Assembly: GCF_026626635.1 (NCBI RefSeq) | Contig: NZ_JAPNKA010000001.1 | Span: 3,410,001-3,474,000 of the forward strand | Reading direction: 5' to 3' | DNA length: 64,000 nucleotides | DNA from: Archangium lansingense | Lineage (GTDB): Bacteria > Myxococcota > Myxococcia > Myxococcales > Myxococcaceae | Shown here: piece by piece, positions 58,976 to 64,000 of the stretch | How the letters are laid out: each line of letters begins with the position of its first letter | Position numbering within the stretch: the first letter of the stretch is position 1 | Notes under the pieces: model-generated | The model's input: only the letters and a program-made list of their open reading frames with translations | Told to the model about the DNA's origin: nothing | Database searches by the model: none | Translations under genes and position numbers: made by a program

Positions 58976-60430
58976 TTACGTCTGGAAGGCGCGGGTCAAC
59001 CTGGCCATCGCCGCTGGGAGTGCCCGGACCTTCAGCCGTCGGCCCGTCTCGTCGAAGGCCTCGGAGATGACCCGGGCATTCTCATATACCTCGCCGATGC
59101 GTGCCTGGCGGGCATAGGGAATCACCAGGTCCGCCTCGACCATGGAGCCCTCGAAGAACTCAATCACCCGCTGGCGGAGCGCCGCGACATCCTCCGGTGA
59201 GTGTGCCGAGAGGACAATCGCCTCGGGGTGCTGCTGGAGCAGGGCCTCCCGTGCCTCGGGAGAGAGCCGGTCCGCCTTGTTGAACAACAGCTTGCTCGGG
59301 ACGCTCTGCGCTCCAATCTCCCGGAGCACGCCGCGGGTGACCTCGAGCTGGGCTTCCCAGGTGGGATCGGAGGCATCCACCACGTAGAGCAGTAGCGAGG
59401 CTTCCAGCGCCTCATCCAGTGTCGAGCGGAAGGAGGCCACGAGATCGTGCGGAAGCTTCTGGATGAAGCCTACGGTGTCCGAGACCAGCACCCGCGGCCG
59501 GGTCTCCGGTTGCAGCGCCCGCACCGTGGTGTCGAGGGTGGCGAAGAGCTGATCGGCCACCAGCACCTCGCTGCCTGTCAGGGCGCGCATGAGTGAGGAC
59601 TTGCCGGCGTTGGTGTAGCCGACCAGCGCCACCCGCAGCTGGTCCCTCCGGGCGTAGCGCCGGTTCTCCTGGTCCTGCTGGATGGCCGCGAGCCCCTCTC
59701 GCAGCTCGGCGATCCGGTCGCGAATCTTGCGGCGATCCAGCTCCACCGCCGAATCACCAGAGCCCCGGCCCTGTTGGCGCTCGCGGCTTCCTGTCGACTC
59801 GCGCAGGCGCGGGGCGAGGTAGTTGAGCCGAGCGATCTCCACCTGCATCTTCGCCTCGCGGCTCCGCGCGTGGCGGTGGAAGATGTCCACGATGACGCCG
59901 GTGCGGTCGAGCACCTGTGCGCCCGTGGCCCGCTCGAGGTTGCTCAGCTGGCTGGGCGAGAGCTCATGGTCGACCACCACCACCGTGGGACGCGCCGCGG
60001 CTAGCGCCTCGTCGGCCTCCTCCGGTGGTTCCTCCACGGGGCCTTCCTCTTCCGCCTCCTCGACTCCCGCTGCCTCGACTTCCGCCTCGTCCGTTTCAGC
60101 TTCCTCGGCTTCGGCTGCCTCTGCTTCGGCTTCCTCTGCTTCGGCCTCCCAGCGCTCACGCGCCTTCGACTTTCGCTCCTGAGCCCCCGAGGACACGGTG
60201 CCGCGGCCCCCGGTGATGCTGGCCAGTTCCTTGAGCTTTCCGGTACCGAGGACCGTTCCCGCCGCGAGTCTGTCGCGGCGCTGGCTCACGGTCGCCGCAA
60301 CCTCGTAGCCGAGGGTGTGCACCAGCCTCCCGAGCTCAGCGAGGTCGGCGGCGTGGTCGGTATCCGAGACGCCGGGGAGCTGCACGCCCACCAGCACGGC
60401 AAGAGGACGCGTAGAAGAGGAATTCGACAT
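58976..60430 (-). CDS. hflX: HflX family GTPase with an acidic insert
   Basis: 484 residues. HflX N-terminal domain (VLVGVQLPGVSDTDHAADLAE, shown in part) and a G domain with P-loop RVALVGYTNAGKSSL, switch DTTVRAL, DTVGFIQKLPHDLVASF and NKAD in LLFNKADRL. HflX splits stalled 70S ribosomes and acts in stress. Between about residues 83 and 143 the sequence is almost only Glu, Ala and Thr (EAEEAEAEAAEAEEAET), interrupting the N-terminal domain between GKLKELAS and VVVDHELSPSQLS. The rest aligns normally. The insert is probably a disordered loop. The C-terminal domain ends RALPAAMARLTRAF. Confidence 0.93.
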   Translation of the reverse strand: MSNSSSTRPLAVLVGVQLPGVSDTDHAADLAELGRLVHTLGYEVAATVSQRRDRLAAGTVLGTGKLKELASITGGRGTVSSGAQERKSKARERWEAEAEEAEAEAAEAEEAETDEAEVEAAGVEEAEEEGPVEEPPEEADEALAAARPTVVVVDHELSPSQLSNLERATGAQVLDRTGVIVDIFHRHARSREAKMQVEIARLNYLAPRLRESTGSRERQQGRGSGDSAVELDRRKIRDRIAELREGLAAIQQDQENRRYARRDQLRVALVGYTNAGKSSLMRALTGSEVLVADQLFATLDTTVRALQPETRPRVLVSDTVGFIQKLPHDLVASFRSTLDEALEASLLLYVVDASDPTWEAQLEVTRGVLREIGAQSVPSKLLFNKADRLSPEAREALLQQHPEAIVLSAHSPEDVAALRQRVIEFFEGSMVEADLVIPYARQARIGEVYENARVISEAFDETGRRLKVRALPAAMARLTRAFQT

Positions 60431-60492
60431 GACACGCTCGTACCACGTACGTCAGAGGGGAGAGAGCTTCACCTGCTTCTTGCCGCGGAGCC

Positions 60493-62568
60493 TCAGTGGC
60501 GGGCGCTCCGGGACTTTCGCACCCGGGGCGGGACGGGGGCCACCGGAATGGGCTCATGGCCGGCGGCACGGGCCATGAGGCAGATCTCCACCACCTTGGG
60601 CCCGAAGCGCTCCCAGCGGCTCTCTCCCGTGCCCTTCACCGTGAGGAAGGAGTCGCGGTCGATGGGGAGGGCGGCGGCGAGCCCCCGCAGTGTCTCGTCA
60701 TTGAAGATGATGAAGGGGGGCACCTCGAGGTCGCGCGCCAGCTCCTTGCGCCAGCGGCGCAGCTCGGTGGCGGCCAGCTCGCTGTAGCCGTCGGGGCGTC
60801 CGGGGGCCAGCGTTGGTGTGGCACGGGGCGCGGTGGAGGGACGGTTGAGCCCTTCCAGGCGCTTGAGCCGGCTACCGGCGCACGTGTCGCAGTTGCCGCA
60901 CGTGGCCTCCACATCCTGCTGCCCGAAGTACTGGAGGATGAAGGCCCGCCGGCAGCGCTTCGTGTAGGCGTAGTCCGTCATCTGCTTGAGGTGCAGCAGC
61001 GAGCGCCGCTCCTGCTCGCGCACCTTGCTCAGGTCCACCCCCAGCTCGCGGAAGGGCACCTGAGACAGCGCGCGGATGGTGCGCCCAGAGAAGGGCCGGC
61101 GCACCTGTAGCGCTCCAGCGCGCTCCAGCAGCTTGAGCGCATGTTGAATCTCCTCGCCGGACAGCCCGGTGCGCCGCGCGAGGATGGGCAACTCGGTGGT
61201 GTGCGAGCGCCCCACGGGGAACGTCTCCAGCAGCGAGGCCAGCAGGCGCCGTGCATCCGGGGCATGCGGCTGCGCGCTGGGCGCCTTCTCCGTCAGGGTG
61301 ATGCCGTACTCGCCCTCGCCACGGCTGCCGCGTTCAATCTTGCCCTCGCGCTCCAGGATGCGCAGCGCGGCGGAGATCTCGAACTCGCTTGCGCCCGCCT
61401 GGGCGGCCAGCACGTGCTGGCCCTTGTCGAACTCCGGCACGGAGCGCAGCACGTTCCACAGGTCCGAGAGCACGGCCTCCGAGGGGTGGTTGCCCTCGAT
61501 GAGCCGCTCCTGCGTGTAGACGTCCGCGTGGTTGAAGAGCAGCGCGGCGAAGGCCGGCCCTCGGTCGCGGCCCGCGCGGCCAATCTCCTGGTAGTACGCC
61601 TCCACCGCCTTGGGGATGTTGGCGTGGGCGACGAAGCGGATGTCCGGCTTGTCGATGCCCATGCCGAAGGCGTTGGTGGCCACCGCCACCGCCTCCTTGG
61701 CGGACATGAAGTCGTCCTGGGCTCGGCGCCGCGCGTCGTCGTCCATGCCCGCGTGGTAGAGGATGGCGTTCACCCCCCGCTCCAGCAGCGCCGAGTGCGT
61801 GTTCTCCGCCGACTTGCGCGTGGAGCAATAGATGATGCCGCTGCCGCCGCCCAGGGAGGAGAGCCCCGCGCAAGCCCGGCGCTTCTCCTCGTCCCCGCTG
61901 ACCTGGAACACCTCCAGGAAGAGGTTGGGGCGGTCAAAGCCCTCGGTGAACACCTGCGGATCCTTCATCAGCAGGGAGCGGACGATGTCGTCGCGCACCT
62001 CAGGGGTGGCAGTGGCGGTGAGGGCCACGGTTCGCGGCGGGCGCAGGCGCTTGCGCACCTGGCCGAGCTGCGCGTAGTCCGGCCGGAAGTCGTGGCCCCA
62101 TTGGGAGATACAGTGGGCCTCGTCCACGGCGAGCAGGTCCACCCCCACCTGGGCCAGGGCGTCCAGGAAGCTGGGGCTACGGAAGCGCTCGGGCGCCACG
62201 TAGACGAGCTTGAACTCACCGGCGCGCATGCGGCGGATGCGGTCCGCTCGCTCCAGGTCCGACAGGGACGAGTTGATGAACGTGGCGGAGATACCGCGCC
62301 CGGAGAGCTGCTCCACCTGGTCCTTCATCAGTGCGATGAGAGGCGAGATGACGAGCGTCACCCCGGGCAGCAGCACGGCGGGAAGCTGGTAGCACAGGCT
62401 CTTCCCCGCGCCCGTGGGCATCACCACCACGGTATTGCGCCCGCTCAGCACGGAGCTGATGACCTGGGCCTGCCCCGGCCTGAACTCACTCAGGCCAAAA
62501 TGGCGGACCAGGCCTTCCTGGGCTTGCTCGAAGTAGGGCAGGTCCACCGGCATCCGCCGCATATTCAC
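60493..62568 (-). CDS. recQ: ATP-dependent DNA helicase RecQ
   Basis: 691 residues. Superfamily 2 helicase motifs: GRNTVVVMPTGAGKSLCYQL (motif I), VISPLIALMKDQV (Ia), VDEAHCISQWGHDFRPDY (motif II plus aromatic-rich loop), TATATPEVRDDI (III) and GRAGRDRGPAFA (VI). The RecQ-C zinc-binding cysteines appear in CRRAF ... CGNCDTCAG (about 555-585), then a winged helix, and an HRDC domain ends the protein (ELRRWRKELARDLEVPPFII). GTG 62568 overlaps the upstream stop (GTGA); ATG 62562 is an alternative. It unwinds recombination and replication intermediates, probably with RecR-type repair. Confidence 0.96.
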   Translation of the reverse strand: MNMRRMPVDLPYFEQAQEGLVRHFGLSEFRPGQAQVISSVLSGRNTVVVMPTGAGKSLCYQLPAVLLPGVTLVISPLIALMKDQVEQLSGRGISATFINSSLSDLERADRIRRMRAGEFKLVYVAPERFRSPSFLDALAQVGVDLLAVDEAHCISQWGHDFRPDYAQLGQVRKRLRPPRTVALTATATPEVRDDIVRSLLMKDPQVFTEGFDRPNLFLEVFQVSGDEEKRRACAGLSSLGGGSGIIYCSTRKSAENTHSALLERGVNAILYHAGMDDDARRRAQDDFMSAKEAVAVATNAFGMGIDKPDIRFVAHANIPKAVEAYYQEIGRAGRDRGPAFAALLFNHADVYTQERLIEGNHPSEAVLSDLWNVLRSVPEFDKGQHVLAAQAGASEFEISAALRILEREGKIERGSRGEGEYGITLTEKAPSAQPHAPDARRLLASLLETFPVGRSHTTELPILARRTGLSGEEIQHALKLLERAGALQVRRPFSGRTIRALSQVPFRELGVDLSKVREQERRSLLHLKQMTDYAYTKRCRRAFILQYFGQQDVEATCGNCDTCAGSRLKRLEGLNRPSTAPRATPTLAPGRPDGYSELAATELRRWRKELARDLEVPPFIIFNDETLRGLAAALPIDRDSFLTVKGTGESRWERFGPKVVEICLMARAAGHEPIPVAPVPPRVRKSRSARH

Positions 62569-62903
62569 TGTTCCTTATCGGCCGTCAACGACCCAGAGGC
62601 TCCTAAGTCCAGGTCCAGCCCGTCAGGTACTGGAACGGCCAGGCGCGCCCTCCACTCGGCCACCTCGCGCGCCAGCCGGGCTCCCAGCTCGGCGTCCAGG
62701 CGGCCATCCCGCACGACGTCTCCTTCCCGGGCCCCCGGCGGCAGGGTGGAGCGCGGCACCGTGCACGCCTTGCCTCCGCCCACGGGCACCACCTGCGCCA
62801 CCTCGTCCTCCAGCACCTCCACCTGCACCGCTCCGCCCGCCCCGCCGCACGCCACAGCACTCAGTATTCCCAGCATCATCCACGCTCTCCCGCCATGCTC
62901 CAT
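62565..62903 (-). CDS. small DUF3006-like lipoprotein
   Basis: 112 residues from ATG 62903 (MEHGGRAWMMLGILSAVACGG), a lipoprotein signal with Cys at about 19. The mature part, VQVEVLEDEVAQVVPVGGGK, then VPRSTLPPGAREGDVVRDGRLD, matches the pattern of DUF3006 (a short beta-domain with a Pro-Pro-Gly-Ala-x-Glu-Gly-Asp-Val core). The start lies inside radC and the stop overlaps recQ, so the three are translationally linked. An alternative start ATG at 62879 coincides with the radC stop. Function unknown; envelope-anchored. Confidence 0.7.
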   Translation of the reverse strand: MEHGGRAWMMLGILSAVACGGAGGAVQVEVLEDEVAQVVPVGGGKACTVPRSTLPPGAREGDVVRDGRLDAELGARLAREVAEWRARLAVPVPDGLDLDLGASGSLTADKEQ

Positions 62904-63649
62904 GGCCCTCGGTTCTCCCCGCCCAGCAGCGGCAACTCGCCCCGCTCCAGCAGCGAGGTGTACGTCCCATCTCCAATCACCACATGGTCCAGCACCTTGA
63001 TGCCCAGCACCCGGCCCGCCTCGATGAGCTGGGCGGTGAGGCCCAGGTCCTGCCCAGAGGGCTCCGGATCCCCCGAGGGGTGGTTGTGGGCCAGCACGAT
63101 GGCCGAGGCCCTCGAGGTGATGGCCGCGGCGAACACCTCGCGCGGATCCACCGGGCACGCGTTGATGGTGCCCTCGGCCACCCGGGCGTCGTGCAACAGC
63201 ACGTTGCGCGCGTTGAAGCACAGCACGTGGAATACCTCGCGCCGCAGCGCGCTCAGGTTGGGCGCGAGGTACGTGTAGATCTCCCTCGGGGTGCGCAAGC
63301 GGGGCCGCCGCTCGGTGACACGCTGGGCGCGGCGTCCCAGCTCCAGCGCCGCCATCACCTGCGCCGTGCGCCCCGGCCCCATTCCCGGGCGAGCGCACAG
63401 CTCCCGCGGATCCTGCTGCACCAGCTCCTTGAGCCCCCCTCGCGTGGCGAGCAAGGCCTCCGCCAGCGCCTGCGTGCGCGCTCCCGAGCCCAGCAACACG
63501 GAGAGAAGCTCCGGATCGGTGAGGGCCGCCGCCCCCAACCGGAAGAGGCGCTCCCGGGGGCTCTCTGCCTCCGGAAGCTTCTCCCTCACCGACCCCTCGC
63601 CCGCCGACTCCTCCCACCCCACCGTCGCCACCGTCGCCGTCCTCTCCAT
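62876..63649 (-). CDS. radC: RadC family JAB/JAMM-domain protein
   Basis: 257 residues from ATG 63649 (MERTATVATVGWEESAGEG). An N-terminal helix-hairpin-helix pair (ELCARPGMGPGRTAQVMAAL) is followed by the MPN/JAB domain with the complete RadC motif IVLAHNHPSGDPEPSGQDLG and ending DHVVIGDGTYTSLLERGEL. The longer upstream frame was rejected: it has low-complexity Cys/Arg residues with no homology. RadC's role in repair is doubtful despite its name; JAB metal motifs suggest a hydrolase. It is the first gene of a radC-lipoprotein-recQ transcript. Confidence 0.93.
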   Translation of the reverse strand: MERTATVATVGWEESAGEGSVREKLPEAESPRERLFRLGAAALTDPELLSVLLGSGARTQALAEALLATRGGLKELVQQDPRELCARPGMGPGRTAQVMAALELGRRAQRVTERRPRLRTPREIYTYLAPNLSALRREVFHVLCFNARNVLLHDARVAEGTINACPVDPREVFAAAITSRASAIVLAHNHPSGDPEPSGQDLGLTAQLIEAGRVLGIKVLDHVVIGDGTYTSLLERGELPLLGGENRGPWSMAGERG

Positions 63650-63959
63650 CCCGCCCTCCGTCCGCGCTACGGACTCCTCACCGCACCGCCACTCACGCCA
63701 CCCGCCCGACCAGCCCGCCCTGCATCCGTGCCGGTGGAGAGAGCAACACGCGTGCCGACGGTGCTTCCCTCGGAAGCTTCGCGCTCCCCCCGTCCCGTTG
63801 CGCGTGGAGCGGCTCGCTGCTGAGACGGGGACCTGCGACTGCCATGACCAAACCATGATGAAAGGAGCGCACGGCCATGGACCCGCGAGACATGGAGTTC
63901 TCTAGGGTGACGTCCCTCTCCACGACGCCGCCCCTTGAATGGGTCGAGGTCTCCTCTCC
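63650..63959. other. non-coding region upstream of radC and the next gene
   Basis: About 310 bases. No ORF with convincing homology and no tRNA. An AT-richer patch (63836-63870, gccatgaccaaaccatgatg) contains a repeated ccatga. Divergent promoters for radC (minus) and the following gene (plus) are expected here, but I cannot place them. Confidence 0.5.
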
Positions 63960-64000
63960 ATGTCCAATTCTCTTCGCCGTCTCGTGTTGATGGTTGTCGG
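63960..64000 (+). CDS. start of a secreted protein (runs off the window)
   Basis: ATG 63960 opens a frame MSNSLRRLVLMVV, with a positively charged start then a hydrophobic run, the look of a signal peptide. Only 13 codons are present, so nothing more can be said. Weak because any hydrophobic start could be chance. Confidence 0.4.
   Translation, partial: MSNSLRRLVLMVV

Noticed and set aside
62904..63646. A longer frame upstream of the DUF3006-like lipoprotein
   Set aside because: It overlaps radC in another frame and shows only Gly/Ala/Arg low complexity; the signal peptide starts at 62903.

Overview
The window is high-GC DNA (roughly 68-72% in most genes) from a myxobacterium of the Cystobacterineae (Archangium/Cystobacter/Myxococcus type). 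The evidence is the gliding-motility pair mglB-mglA, GltD/E/F/G-like TPR and TonB-like proteins, AgmX/PglI-type C-terminal domains, HRD-kinases fused to TPRs, and many lipoproteins. There is no rRNA and no CRISPR array.

Layout. (1) 1-2.7 kb: the start of an ABC-transporter ATPase, then a lower-GC island with an orphan HNH-like toxin domain, two tandem SUKH (SMI1/KNR4) immunity genes and a broken tyrosine integrase beside tRNA-Asn(GTT). (2) 2.8-9.1 kb: rsmB, then a tightly overlapping murein-recycling operon (LD-carboxypeptidase, serine beta-lactamase-like hydrolase, Mpl ligase, thioredoxin-like lipoprotein, inositol-monophosphatase-like enzyme). (3) 9.2-24.6 kb, all minus strand: mglB, mglA, a secreted protein, a TPR/coiled-coil protein, two inserted lower-GC lipoproteins, GltD-, GltE-, GltF- and GltG-like proteins, a cyclic-nucleotide-binding protein, a periplasmic protein, an outer-membrane barrel and a Wza-like polysaccharide export lipoprotein. 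From memory the order matches the Myxococcus xanthus stretch from wzaB to mglB, apart from the inserted pair. (4) 24.9-30.2 kb, divergent: a secreted barrel-like/carboxypeptidase-regulatory-like protein, a FecR-domain lipoprotein and a Ser/Thr kinase with an extracytoplasmic AgmX-type domain. (5) 30.2-33.5 kb: dnaX-ybaB-recR, with dnaX split over two frames. (6) 33.7-37.7 kb: a GT22-like membrane glycosyltransferase, then a minus-strand translation block of serS, four tRNA-Ser genes covering every serine codon, tRNA-Arg(ACG), tadA and the SRP RNA.

(7) 37.8-49.9 kb: a 1435-residue zinc-ribbon/GYF/TPR membrane protein, a family-2 glycosyltransferase with a polysaccharide deacetylase, a kinase-TPR protein, a DUF4142 lipoprotein, an acyltransferase and an SDR-like protein. 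(8) 49.9-54.5 kb: paired dyad repeats, a sigma-54 promoter feeding a short terminator-ended RNA, a small lipoprotein, a TPR protein with a central membrane span and a small membrane protein. (9) 54.5-59 kb: a HEAT-repeat protein with a toxin-like lipoprotein, and three tandem SAF-domain (CpaB-like) proteins. (10) 59-64 kb: hflX, recQ, a DUF3006-like lipoprotein, radC, and the first codons of a secreted protein.

How it works together: section 3 is a motility/envelope supercluster in which a Ras-like GTPase switch is encoded with envelope-spanning TPR/TonB-like parts and a polysaccharide export outlet. Section 2 recycles peptidoglycan tripeptide. Section 6 groups the serine-decoding machinery with TadA and its tRNA substrate. 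The least expected signals are the sigma-54 small RNA at about 50.1 kb, the two-frame dnaX, the complete serine-tRNA set behind serS, and the JAMM-like lipoprotein inserted in the mgl operon.
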